Source of the DNA: Eucalyptus grandis
Taxonomy: Eukaryota; Streptophyta; Magnoliopsida; Myrtales; Myrtaceae
Assembly (NCBI RefSeq): GCF_016545825.1
Contig: NC_052614.1
Location: 45,263,212-45,327,211 of the forward strand
DNA: 64,000 nucleotides
Direction of reading: 5' to 3'
Positions 23,083 through 34,488 of the stretch are shown piece after piece. The notes below the pieces were generated by a model that saw only the letters and a program-made list of their open reading frames with translations, was not told where the DNA came from and did no database searches. A program made the position numbers and the translations under genes. How positions within the stretch are numbered: the stretch's first letter is position 1; every line of letters starts with the position of its first letter.

Positions 23083-24332
23083 TTCGTGAGTTCAAAAGTT
23101 ATGCAATTTGGTCTCTCAATGACCAAATTGAAGAGAAAACTTTCCCAATTTGAGGGAAAATTGTCCAATTTTGATTCGATTAAGTCAATTGAACTTCATA
23201 AATGTGATCTATGGATCTTCTACTGACTTAATTGAGCAATTATTATGAAAATAACGGACCAAAACCATGGGTACTTAAGATTGAGCTTCGAGGGCTAAAA
23301 TGATCAATTTTGCAATTTGTTAATCAAAATTGCAAATTAATTGAAATTAAGTCCATTTAATGTCGCAATTGCCCTATCCAACTAATTACCCATGTATAGG
23401 ACCACCTATTGAATTTAAATTAACCTTGAATTGAAGTGCTAAAACTTATGTGAAAAACAAATTAGCGTCTAATATTAAAAATGAACCTTGATTCATGTAA
23501 TTGGACCCTTAGTCTTGAATGAGTCAATTCAAATTTCATTGATTAAAGCTCGATGGTTCGGTTTTTTTACCTTCAAGAGAGTGAAATTCTTCAAATTGGG
23601 AAGTTCTAATGCTAATTTCTCAAAATTGACTTATGATTAGGATTTATCTTAAGAAAATGAGTAGAACACAATTGTCCATTCACATGTCATGAAACATTGA
23701 TTTTGACCCTTAATTAGGGCTTAAAATGGTAATTTGTGTTTCGACATGGCAATTCACGAAATTGAGCACACAAGTGGATTTAGAATAGTCCCTAGACCAA
23801 ATATTGAACAATGAACTACACCTAATTATGACTAAGAATAAAGTAATTTTGTTTTTTTGTCGATTTAGAACCTAAAACCGAAAATTCGGAAAACAAGGTT
23901 CTCAATCGAATTTTGTGAAATTTTTTACGCAAAAGTGAAATTGACACTAAAAGAAACGTTTTAGTGGATTTTTGATTCTTTGATTTTTTGGTCAAAGATT
24001 TAACCAAAAGTTAACTTTTCCTAAAAGATTGATTTTTTGAAAAATTAATTTGAAAAAAATGAAATTAAAGTTAAATGACATCTTTTTGGACGAAAAACCA
24101 AATTTTGACTCGGGTTGACTTTTGATCAAAGGGTTGACCAAAAAGTCAACTCATTGACTTTTCAAGTTTTTTTTTTAAAAAATTTAAAATGAGTCGGAAA
24201 TTGTTTAAAAACAAGAATAAGACAAGATGAAATGAAAAACAATATTTTTGGTTGATAAATGGGCTCCGTTGTGATCGTAAATTCAAATTTCGATTTTTTT
24301 TAATCTTTTTGACTCGTTATCAAGTGTCAACA

Positions 24333-25680
24333 ATGATTTCCAAATCTGCTCTACGTACAATTTGAATTGTGTCTTGACGCTTGATCATTGCTCTTCTCTG
24401 GCATGAAAGCCCCTTTTTTTCTGTGGATGTCGACGAAATAAAATAAGGAGTCTGTAAAATTGTGATATTGGAATATATTAATGTTCTATGCAATGAGAGG
24501 CTTAGTTTCTTGACCAATATCAAACTTATTTTATTCGATATATGCTTATGACAGTCTTAGTACACTGTGACCATCACAAATTACAATATCTAACAGAAAG
24601 GGAACCAAGTGTCACATTTTCAGACAGATTACTTCATTAATCGGGTTGTATATACCTGATCTTGCAATTATTCAATCACTATACCCTTGTGGTATAAACT
24701 CCAACCTGTTTTGCATAGTCTTGATCATATTATAATTATCCTTGTCATATTTAGTGCAACTAAACAATCATGTCTTAATCCTATGTTTGTTCTACAGGAT
24801 GGAGCAATCTACGCTCGACGTCACCTAGGCTTAGAGTTCGATGAAAAATGGAGTTGAAAAATGGAAAATATATTTAGAATTTGATGAAAAATGTGCTTGA
24901 TCGTAAAGGAAGTTGCGTTTCATATTCCTATTCAACCCAGATCGAAAAGGAAGTTACGTTTCAAATTCCTAATCAACCCAAACCCCAATAAATCGTAATT
25001 AGATTGTTGGTTTGGGTTGAACGATTTTGGGGTCCCATGCATAAAACAGCTAGAGTTTTGAGTTGACATCCAAAATCAGACTGATTATATGGCTAAAATA
25101 TCTTTTCAATAGAACCCAATATTATCAGGAAAATTTCATCAAATTATGAAGAGACTTTATTGCTTATTGATAAATGAAACTATATTGAACCCAAACGCTA
25201 CCTTTTCTACTCGATTATGAAGATAAATAATAATGATGATCCTTCTAAAAATGCTTGTTCTCACTATTAAGTTTGGCACGACAAGTAGTTGATTTAATTA
25301 TAATTTGTCTGCCCCTTGTAATTTCATGGCTGTCTCTTTCAACCTTCTGCAATTTCTTTTCTACTCGATTAGGTCAGTTTTTATGCATGGGAGGACGTTC
25401 GAGCCAGAATTCTATCTCCGATTTCCCACTGAAACAAGTTCGGCACATGTGACGTAATAAGGGCAAAGTAGTCAGCTCATTTTATATGGTGTTTTTTTTT
25501 TTTTTGGTAAGGGACTTTATATGGTGTTTAGTGTTTACTGACCCAAAAATTCACAAAAAGGTTCTTCCCATCACCAAAGAAAGGTCTTCAAGACCAAAAC
25601 TTGAAGAAGTCCCTTGTATTATATCTCTCTTCAAGCCGCCGTCAGATTTCGGCTTCATTTATTTCGCAAATAATTTAACA
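24333..25680. repeat. TPS 3' flank, duplicated unit B
   Basis: This continues the second TPS copy after the 14.4-kb insertion and matches 8645-9800 along its length, including the 3' untranslated region. It differs by small indels and by a tiny LINE-tail insertion at 25495. It contains no gene. Poly(A)-like AATAAAATAAGG occurs near 24435. Confidence 0.85.
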
Positions 25681-26110
25681 TTTTTAGAAAAAATTTATAA
25701 TAAATCATTTTCTAGAAAATGATAATATTTTCTGATATTTAACTGAAATTGAAAGCAAATTGGAAATTATTTTCCGTTGTTTGGAAATAAAAGCCTTTTT
25801 TTTAATAATAAAAAAAGACATGCATATTTTAGACGCTAATGACTTGGGCACAAGTAGGTGGAAAACTAAGCATGAACACTTGGTCCTGGGTTCGGCCCTT
25901 TGTAGATCAAGGACCCAGGTGTCCATGCCTAGTTGCCCATGCCCATGCTCATGCCTAGGCCCTTGACGCGATGCCCAAGACCCCAATCCTAGTGATTGGA
26001 TCCTCGAAGCCCAAGCTTAGGAGCCAAGGTCCTCAAGACTTTGGTGTCCATGCATGGATCTCCAACAATTGAGCCTTGTCCATTGACGCTAGGCATGGGT
26101 GCCTAGATCC
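25391..26110. repeat. Dispersed repeat shared with 56576-57195
   Basis: Begins with GGACGTTCGAGCCAGAATTC, almost identical to the start at 56576. It continues through the TPS-flank portion into a GC-richer part with GTCCATGC and CCTAGGC words (25840-26110). The paired copy keeps the same order. No coding potential recognised. Confidence 0.8.
25495..25515 (-). mobile_element. Ultrashort LINE-tail insertion (21 bp) with 14-bp target duplication
   Basis: TTTATATGGTGTTT occurs at 25481-25494 and 25516-25529. Between them are only T-run plus GGTAAGGGAC, the reverse of a LINE 3' end and poly(A). The sibling copies near 9645 and 56658 lack the insertion and the duplication, so the event is specific to unit B. 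Confidence 0.8.
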
Positions 26111-27151
26111 TCGGCACTAGGGCCCGGGTCCCCGGTCCATTGAGATGGAGCTTGGGAACCCAAAATTTTAATGAATATCAAAACCGAAGTCCAGGTTTTC
26201 ATATCATCAATCTCAAAAACATTCTATCAAAATTTTGAGGGCAATATTATTGGAAAACTTGCTAACAGGGCGTAAAAAGCTGTTTCAACTACGGTAGAAA
26301 GTTTCTTGTGACCAAGTTGCAGCTGATGTTATTGACGTATGGTGAAAAGCTTATGTAGTAGTACTAAAAGAGACAATTGTTTAATTATTTAAGGAGTATT
26401 ACCAAACAATAGGAGCATAATATTCAAAATAGAAACATCATTTGGATTCTTCTCTCCCCTTATAAGAACAACATTCTCAAGTTGAAAGACTAATCAAACA
26501 AACAATCTTGGCCAAAAGAAAGACAAGATGGGCATGTTTCGTGGATAAGAGTAAATGAACGCACATGCCGCAGGCTGGAAACTGGATACCTTTATGGGAA
26601 GTGAATGAATAGCACCCTTGAGGGTAACATTTTCCGGAAGAGGTTCTCGAATTTGCCTGAAGCCATAAGTATCGCCTAATTTCCAGTACTTGGCGCTGAT
26701 TTATGATTTCCCATTTCAGATAATATTAAGCCTGTCTTCCAACAGAGCATAATGAGATGCCCACCAAAACCGGAGAAAACTATTAAAAAGCAGAATTACC
26801 CCAGGCAATTTGTTTCCTATCAATTTAAGTGCAGGTTCAAAATTAAACCCAGCAATTTAGTCGTTGTTCATATCCATGCCAATTCCCAACCCTTCAATTT
26901 ATCAAAATGATGCTTGTTCTCAAATAGATTTTGGCCTTCATGAATCTGCCTCACTATTTCTATGGAAAATCTTACTACATGATGATGTCTATGCTCCCGA
27001 CCAACTGAATGGGGACCAGCTGTATGAGCTGGTCATGTTGACATAGACTATGTTACTCATTCCTAAGATTAGGTAGACCGGGTCTTATTTAAAATATAGC
27101 TAGAGCTGACCAAATCTAATTAAGATCCAGTTTTAGCTAACTAAGATAAGA
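26111..27151 (-). other. Unrecognised region with a coherent peptide stretch
   Basis: Mostly low-GC. On the minus strand about 26770-26515 reads as a peptide-like stretch with one frame change (phrases SEMGNHKSA and LKGAIHSLPI) and no internal repeat structure. It could be a decayed exon of an unknown gene. I do not recognise the family. Confidence 0.35.
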
Positions 27152-27156
27152 AATTC

Positions 27157-30100
27157 TGTCACGCCCCGATCCTCGGACGCGTGCACATCCTTCTACTTGG
27201 TCGATTTTATAATGCGATATCCCAGGACTATGTATCGCCGACCCTTTCTTTTTATTAAGCACATGCGGAAGCGATTATAAATCCCAGACAATAAAACAAT
27301 GGGATAGGAAAGTAGGCCATATTTTTCATATTGAAATTCATAACCACACTTTCATTAACAGCACAACTCATAGCATATTTACAATACTATTCACAACATA
27401 CTTGTCTCACACCTATGTATGCTAAGACGGGGTTTACGAAAGGAATGGGATCTCAGTCCACATCCGGGTTATAATCAAGATCCCTCTCTGAATCTTCTTC
27501 TTCTTCAAAAGTCTTTCTCCCCTTCAGGTTCCTCTTCCTTAGCTTCTCCTCAGGGTCCTGAAATGGTTATTCAATAACCAATGAGACCACGTCTCAGCGA
27601 ATCCTACCCCCTACGACTCGATTAGTAAACTAATACACCATACGGTTGCCTAAGCACAACACGAGTCAGAGGACTTACCTTGGCCTCAGTTCCAACCTGT
27701 AATTCGAGGTTAAACATAGATATTCAAACAATTCACGACATCCGATCAAGCACTGGTCAATCGACTAAGTCGATTACATGTCGGCCAGAGACCTTTTCTA
27801 GGTCATTCCCACTCATACCATGATTTCCCAGTGGTGTACTCATTCACCAAATCACATGTGTTTCTCGGGCGTCGTTTTCGCCAATGACATACCGATCACC
27901 GACACCGTGCGTTCTTTAAGGCGCCGTTTTCACCGTGATAACCTTGATCACCGAACCACGTGTCCTTTCAAGGGCGCCGTTTTCGCCAAGGTGACATCGG
28001 CTATAGACAACATCGTGCGTTCTTTAAGGCACCGTTTTCACCAGTGATATTCCCATAACCACCGAACCACGTTTGTCTATAAGTCATTTACGTGCGTTCT
28101 TTAAGGCGCCGTTTTCGCCGGTGATACTTCCAATCACCGAACCACGTATGTCCAATAATATCGTACCTGATTGGTCTCACCAATCTCCCTACTATATAGC
28201 CCATCAACGTACTGGCGCTATATACTCATGCTCGGCCATTACCAATCAAATACTCAATAACAAACAATTTAGGACAATTCCTAAAATTCCACAATAAATT
28301 CAATTCCACACAACGTAGAGCTCAAATAAATAAACGGTCTGCACCACGACAATCGGCACGAAATTCGGTCACCGGCCATCCCGGTTGAATTTCCGGAAAA
28401 AAAAAATAATTAAATAAATAATTTCGAAAATAAATAAATAAACATCAAAAAATCCAATTTAGGCCCATATTGCCTTATTGGAGCCCGAAACGGGTCGGGA
28501 AAAATCCCGATATACATTCAATAAATAACCGAACCTTTCTACTTGCTAATAGCTAGGTCTAACCACCTAACATGCATCATTAAGTCACTAAATTAATTAT
28601 TCTAACCTAATCTAACCACCTAAGTGCATGTAATTAAATCTAACCAACCCTAAGGCATAATTAGCAAACTAATAAAGCATTAGTGAGTAAAACTCACTTG
28701 ATCAAAAGCGGGGATCGAATCACCGCGACGGCGACGCGACGGCGGCCGAAATCGAACTTTCGACAACACCGGCGGACTTGGACCGGGCCTTGGACTTGGC
28801 CCAACAAATCTCAGCCCAATTGAGATTTGTTCTTGCACTGGAATGGGCTGGACCTGCTGAATTTCTGGACTGAACTAACTGGGCTTGCGGGTCTTGTGCT
28901 GAATTCGGTGGCCCAAAGGACTGAAGCTCACGGGCTGGGCTTGCTGCAGGGCTTGGTCTTCGGATGGGTTGTTAGATTGAAGACTACTGGGCCTGAGCTT
29001 GTACGAAGGAAAACGGAGGAGGATCTATGGGCTTGGTCTTCTCGGGGTTGCTGGAGTTGACCGGTCTAGCGGAATACTCGAAGAAGCAGCTCGTTGCTGT
29101 TGCTAGGCGGAACACGAAATCAACGCTGGTGGAGAGCGCTGGTTCGTTGATCGTTGAAGATGCGCTGGCAGTTGGCGGAGAGGCGCACAAATTGTTGGTG
29201 AAGGCCACGCGTTGAGAAGAAGCGGACGAGGGCAGCTTCTTCGGTGGCTTCGCTCGATGGTCAACAAAAATGGGAGAAGATCTGCTGCTGTTAACCGAAG
29301 ATGACGCGTGGAGAGGCTGGCCGAAACGGTGGAGGTTGAGAGGCTTCGGTGGAACATGGATGAAGAGAAGCAACACTTGTGGCGGTTGCTGAAGCCGTTG
29401 ACGAAGGCTGGAGACTTTACTTCGGTGGGATCTTCGCTAGAGAAGCAACGGACGACAGCAGCTTCAACTTGAGGTTTCGTGGGCTTCTTCAAGCTTGCTG
29501 CTGGCCAGATCGCTCAGTCAACAAGCGAGGCCATCGAGGAAAGCTCTGACCGAAGGGGACCAACGGTAGTGGAGGCTGGCGTGGACGATGGAGCAGCTTC
29601 GGTTTCGGTGGATACTGAGCTTCTCGGGTAGCTTGGTGGACGCTCGGAAAATTTTCGAAGGAAGCAGCTGGGTCTTCTTCAGTTGCTGTTGGAGGTGTCG
29701 CACGCAAGAAAGGATGAAAAGGAGAGAGAAGTAGTTCACGGCAGCAAGATGGAGAGGATGAGGAAGAGGTGGGGGCCTTTTGGCGATATTTTACAAAATA
29801 TCTTACACAAATCAATCTAGGCCATGCATATATATTGTCTTCAATGATCATGTGTGACACCTCAGAAGCTCAAATGGCCCAAATGTTGTGGGTAGGTGAA
29901 TACACGAATTTGGGGGAGATGGCTTAAATGAACTCAAATTCTCTCTTGAATAAATCTCAAATGACCTTAACAAATATCACTTGACTTGTGGATGCCTCAA
30001 TTGATAATTTTCTTCATCCAATAATCTCTCACACTTCTCAATTCCGCAATAGAAACCACCTTCGGCATTTTCCGCATAAAAACAACTCGCGAACGACTTT

Positions 30101-30719
30101 TTAAAAAGTGTCGGTTGTCGAAAAATCTTACGAGACTAAGTCGATGCTTTCCTAAAATTTATTGTGACATGGCCAAAACTTCAATTTGAAATCGGACTCG
30201 GGTGGCGGTTAATTTTTTTTTTCATTCGATGCGTTTTTAGCGTGACCTAGACTATTTGGTAGTTTTCAGAACTTTTTAAGGCAAATGACCCGTGGTCGAT
30301 TTTCTTCGAGCCACTATAAACCCACTCGACTCAATGACGACTCTTGATTGTCGTGAAAATCTCGAGGATTCAATTACGGACACAGGGTACCAAAACAATA
30401 AGAAATCGGTCTAGTGTCGGTCAACGAGAATTTTCTAATTTAGTGGTGTCACCCACGATTAGCCACACATCTCGGTCGAACCGACCTATCTCGATCTCTA
30501 ATCGATTTTATCTTTGCGCCGCAATGGCCTCTAAAGATAGACAGGTCAAGAAGCCGATTCGATCGAGTTCTCAAGTCTATTGCCTTAAAATTCCTTAATA
30601 ATTTCCCACTAGTCTAGTTATCTCGAGAGTGATCGGCTCTGAGAATAACCCTATAGACGCGTCAATGAAATGCCCGATTAATTCAGTAGAAGACAGGGTT
30701 GAAAATTTGGGATGTCACA
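27157..30719 (+). mobile_element. Second solo LTR family (TGTCACGCCCC..ATGTCACA), perfect AATTC target duplication
   Basis: Starts TGTCACGCCCCGATCCTCGG and ends GGGATGTCACA. AATTC is at 27152-27156 and 30720-30724. About 3.56 kb. It is homologous to the truncated copy at 45546-48315 and to the stub at 57196-57298; for example GACCCGTGGT(C/T)GATT and TCTCGAGG(A/T)TTCAA near the end occur in both long copies. A minisatellite lies at 27845-28155. There is no gag-pol, so it is a solo LTR. The GC-rich open frames at 28980-29860 occur in a region of the LTR and are not called as genes. Confidence 0.85.
27845..28155. repeat. Minisatellite of GGCGCCGTTTTCGCC units in the solo LTR
   Basis: About five imperfect copies of a motif with TTCTTTAAGG(C/T)GCCGTTTTC(A/G)CC, then GTGATA and ATCACCGAACCACGT. 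Unit length is about 50-75 bases. The related LTR at 45546 has a different minisatellite (AAAGCTGTAACTG units) at the comparable place. Confidence 0.85.
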
Positions 30720-30980
30720 AATTCGATCAACTAGTATGGATAAGATTTTCCAATTTGAAGCTATATTTCATGATTCTAGCACTTAAGTAGACCTATCCTT
30801 TAGCCACATAATTAGTTTTATGAAAATAAATAATAGCATATTGAGCAAGTTTACATCTAAACTACTTATTTCACTAACTGGATTCTTTTGATAAATATGG
30901 GTGGGGTGTCAATTCCAAGCTATTTCTTAGTGACTTTACATAGTAAGAAGTGTATTATCAACATTTCCATCATATTTTAG

Positions 30981-31666
30981 TGGAAAGACTCCCAAAAAAG
31001 TCTTAAATCTATCGTAATTTTGTTAGTTCAATTATAAATCTTTCAATTGTGTCAATTGAGCCCTAAACTTTTTCAATTTTTGCCATTTGAATCCATTTGG
31101 CCAATTTTAACTAGAAATCACTAACATCGACACTAGCCAACCTACATGGGAAGGCCGAAGTTGACCTAAAGAAATTTTATTAATAGTTTAATTTTTATGA
31201 TTTTTTTTAAATTTTTTTTCCTCTTTTTAATTTTTCTTTTCTTTTCTTCTCTTTTCTTCTCTTTTCTTTTTATTATTATTTTTTTTTACTATGGCCGGCG
31301 AAGGTTGTCAGGCTCTTGTTGGCCGTGGGTAAGGACCGGGACAACCTCACCCAATGGATGAGGCCATCGCAGCTATGATCAAGGCTAGCCTCGCCAAATT
31401 CAGCCAAAATCGCAATGTCCTTCCCCACTAGTCGTGCTGCCCTCACCCAAATCTAGGTTAGGCGGCCTCACCTACAAGGCTTGCTAGTAACTGACAAGGG
31501 CTTTGCTGCCCTCACTGAGTGGCCGGTCAAAATTGATCGGATGAACTCAATTAACAAAATATGGAAATGTTTAAGACTCAACTGGCATAATTAAAATTTT
31601 AAGGAATGAATTAGTAAAAGTGTAATAGATTTATGATTTATGACTTCTTTTTTTGTGATTTTTTCC
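30981..31666. mobile_element. Non-autonomous TIR DNA element, ~100-bp inverted ends, 8-bp duplication
   Basis: The left end runs from TGGAAAGACTCCC through AAGTCTTAAATC to GAGCCCTAAAC. The reverse complement of the right end runs from GGAAAAAATCAC through AAGTCATAAATC to GAGTCTTAAAC. Flanks TATTTTAG (30973-30980) and TATTTAAG (31667-31674) match at 7 of 8 bases. The core holds a T-rich stretch and GGCCGGCGAAGG-type GC-rich sequence but no transposase. This end type is abundant in Myrtaceae genomes, as I recall; that is knowledge, not measured here. Confidence 0.75.
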
Positions 31667-31674
31667 TATTTAAG

Positions 31675-32352
31675 CAAAATTGCCAATAAATGTCAGAAGT
31701 CCATGAATGACCACGCTGACAGCGGACTCTATAAGCCTCTAACCTGCACTGCATTAGGTAAGACAATCATCTTGTCGTCTATCCAGCCGAAAATTGCATG
31801 CTGTTAACAGTATTACTTCTAAATTCATCTTGTTTTGTGCACTTTCTAAAATATCTCGGACTTCTAAGCGACATGTGAAAATTAGATAGAATTTGTATGA
31901 TGGTTAAAAACTATGATAATATCGAGTTAATCGCATCGTATTCTTTGTGAGTTTCGTGTCCAATTAGCTTGTGGATTTATAATCTATTGGTTTTTGGTAT
32001 GAATTTTTATTTTTAGGTTCAGGGGATGCAGAGAAAGCAGATGGCGATGGTGCGGTTTTATCTCTCTGTGGGGATATGACGTGGAGTGCGCACAAGGATG
32101 GCCCTCGTGCTCCAAGCCATATCCATCAGGCTGTTGAATCTGCTCCTAACGGAGAGATGCACCTTGGACCGAGCGGTGAGCTGAGACAGGGGTATAGTGC
32201 GCTGGAAGCAGAAGGCTACGCCGGTTCAGGGAGCAGAGCAGGAAGAGGGGAGCTGCGATCTTGGCATAGAGAAGTGAACCATCGAAGCGGTGCCGGCTGG
32301 AGGACCCATGAAAACGGCAGATCTGGAACCCACGAAGCTGAACCATCTCAGA
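31675..32352. other. No recognised gene; possible upstream part of the LINE fragment
   Basis: 31675-32020 is AT-rich with nothing recognised. From about 32030 the base composition rises and an open stretch leads into the RNase H domain at 32353. It may be the LINE linker, but I see no motif. Confidence 0.4.
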
Positions 32353-32883
32353 CATGAATTCCACCACAGGAAGGAGCTTTGAAGATTAGCATAGATGGGA
32401 CGTATGGAAATTCCATAGCTTGCGTCTGCCGAGACTCGGGAGGGAGGATGGTGGGAGGTGTGGCTGAAGCGATTAGAGCCTCTTCTCCCTTGATGGCTGA
32501 AACCCTAGTTTTATGGGAAGCCCTTAACTTTTTCTTCCCGAAAAGACACAAAGTACTTATCTTTGAGTCAGACAGTTCGCAACTAGTCCAAGCCATGAAC
32601 AGTTCAAATCAGTTGAGTTGGGAAATTCAACCTATTGTCAGTAAGTGCAAGGAAAAACTGCGGGCCTTCCCAAATGTTTGGATAGTCCATTGCTCTAGAG
32701 AGGCCAATCTTGTTGCAGACTGGGTTGCCAAAGCCCACAAGAAAAATTACTTATCTCTGAATTGGGTCTTATCCTCTCCTCAAACTTTGTTGGACCTTTT
32801 ATCTAATGATACCCATTTACCGGGCCTCTAATCTTTGCTTACTTAATGAAATATTTCCATTTCTGACTAAAAAAAAAAAAAAA
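32353..32883 (+). mobile_element. LINE 3' fragment encoding a plant RNase H-like domain, with poly(A)
   Basis: The frame ending at 32831 encodes a ribonuclease H-like (RVT_3) domain of about 155 residues. The four acidic sites are visible: Asp in SIDGTYG, Glu in LMAETLVLWEAL, Asp in IFESDSSQLVQAM, and Asp in EANLVADWVA. The preceding IPPQEGALK phrase is the usual lead-in. This domain ends many plant L1-type LINE polyproteins. A poly(A) of about 16 bases lies at 32868-32883, 37 bases past the stop. Reverse transcriptase is missing, so the copy is 5' truncated. I could not find its target duplication. It is the best preserved LINE coding segment here. Confidence 0.8.
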
Positions 32884-33380
32884 CTGGTAACTTGTAACGC
32901 AAAATCTGTATGTTTGAAGTTCATATCAACAAATATTGCGATGATCTTTGCATATTGTTCTTAAAACATTCGCGTTATGTAGTCTCAAATACTATGGGTG
33001 ACTTTTAGTTCTCCAATTGCAATTATGTTCTTCCTTCATGTCCTCACGATCACAATCATGATCATGAGCCAAAGGAAGAACAAGGATTTAAAACGAGTCA
33101 AACTTGTGTATCTAATTGCTCAAATGACCACCCTCGTAAATAAAAAAAGTGCCGCTGGATGTCACGCACAATGCCATCTCTCGCCCGCTTTATTGCAATA
33201 AGGATGGTGGATCGTAGGAATGTCCATTTGGACAAGTTCAATCTAAGAACTGGTCCGAACCAAGCTTACTTGGCCAATTCACATGGGGACCTATCCGATC
33301 CCGGTTCCAAAATTTTTAGAAGCCCTCGACTAGTTTGGAGCCCTAGGTTAGAATTGGGATGGAACTAGAGTTAAACCAAT

Positions 33381-34010
33381 TCTTTTTTTTTTGGGTTGAA
33401 AATGTAAGTATTATAGAGCATATGAAGTACAATAGCTTCAGAGCATCTCCTGGCATTTCAAATAGAGCTAATAATTCAAAAAAATGGAGGTAGGAAGTCT
33501 CCACATAGTAGCCAATACGGCATTTGACTGGGAATGTTTTATTTTTTGGTAAAGTGAGGCTCTACCTTTTATATTTTTGTGCACCTTGGCCAAAATGATA
33601 TGGATGTTAGTTGATTTGTTTTGAAACCATCTCTAATTACTCTCTATCCAAATGTAAATATGGTTGTTAGGAAAGATACTTTGAGGAGTCTTGCCGCCAA
33701 ATCTTTGCCCTTTGTTGCCATAATCATCCATTGAAGTTCCTCATCCATCCTCCTAAAGAACACCTAATCCCATGTTACGTAAGGATACTACAGCAAACGC
33801 CACCCGTCCATTCGCATTTGAAGAATAGATGAGTTATGTATTCTATGCCGGCCCTACAAAAGTTACACTGGATATCAACTGAGGTCATCCATTATGCTAC
33901 GATCTTTGCTGTCGGTAATCTATCTCTCTAAACTAGCTAGCCAATAAAATTGTATTTGCTGATGCGGTTACTCCAAATTAGGTTGAACCACTCCATAACC
34001 GAACCCCGTG
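33381..34010 (-). mobile_element. LINE 3' fragment (zf-RVT region), minus strand, decayed
   Basis: A poly-T run at 33382-33393 marks the tail of a minus-strand copy. Read on the minus strand, 33990-33780 gives RDRLPTAKIV, then IQCNFCRAGIEYITHLFFKCEW. That is the zinc-binding zf-RVT segment (CX2C...HX4C) that follows plant LINE reverse transcriptases. Several stops break it. Upstream sequence (33215-33379) is GGTTCC-type repeat, split by this insertion. Confidence 0.75.
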
Positions 34011-34488
34011 TTTGAGTTTGGCATATATATCATGGCAATAGTATCCTCAGCTAGATATAACTAAGGTTAGAACATATCGTATTTTGAGGAGACATTGCAA
34101 ACTCCAAGCCATACTATCCCTAATGTCTAGTTGCATAATTAGGGAACCTCTATATTAGCTAAATACGATATTTACTCGATTTTGTATATCTTAGGATTAT
34201 GCATATGTCTCATTTGATAGAGCTTATCATTGATTGATTATATTCGATATTATATTTAGTTTATTACTTTATATAACCATTTCATAAAGCCTATAAATAG
34301 AATGATATACTTTTCATTATATATTTCAAAGTATAAACAAATTCCATAATTCTATCTTCTACATATCATTTTATTTATTCAACTTGGTATCAGCAAGTCC
34401 CGAGTTCAAATCTTCCAAACCCATAATTGCCTCTCCAATTACATAATTCCACACTTTAGGCTTAAACCAAAGATAGCCTACTTATATA

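Larger units (their letters stand above)
9893..24332 (-). mobile_element. Outer reverse-strand Tat/Ogre-type LTR (probably solo) hosting three nested insertions
   Basis: On the minus strand the element starts TGTTGACACTTGATAACG at 24332 and ends GGTCGCGACA at 9893, the same termini as the forward LTR at 10518-14153. Flanks are ATGGT (9888-9892) and ATGAT (24333-24337), a 5-bp target duplication with one change. Removing the element rejoins the second TPS 3' flank. Subtracting the three nested inserts (10518-14153, 17809-19413, 20221-23082, each with one target copy) leaves about 6.3 kb. No gag-pol and no internal second LTR were recognised, so a long solo LTR is the simplest reading. Its layout matches the forward copy: AT-rich start, GC-rich middle, AT-rich stretch, then a conserved tail with GGTACCGAAA. 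Confidence 0.75.

Noticed and set aside
28827..29860. Open frames of 120-130 residues
   Set aside because: They lie inside the TGTCACGCC solo LTR, with no domain and overlapping opposite-strand frames.
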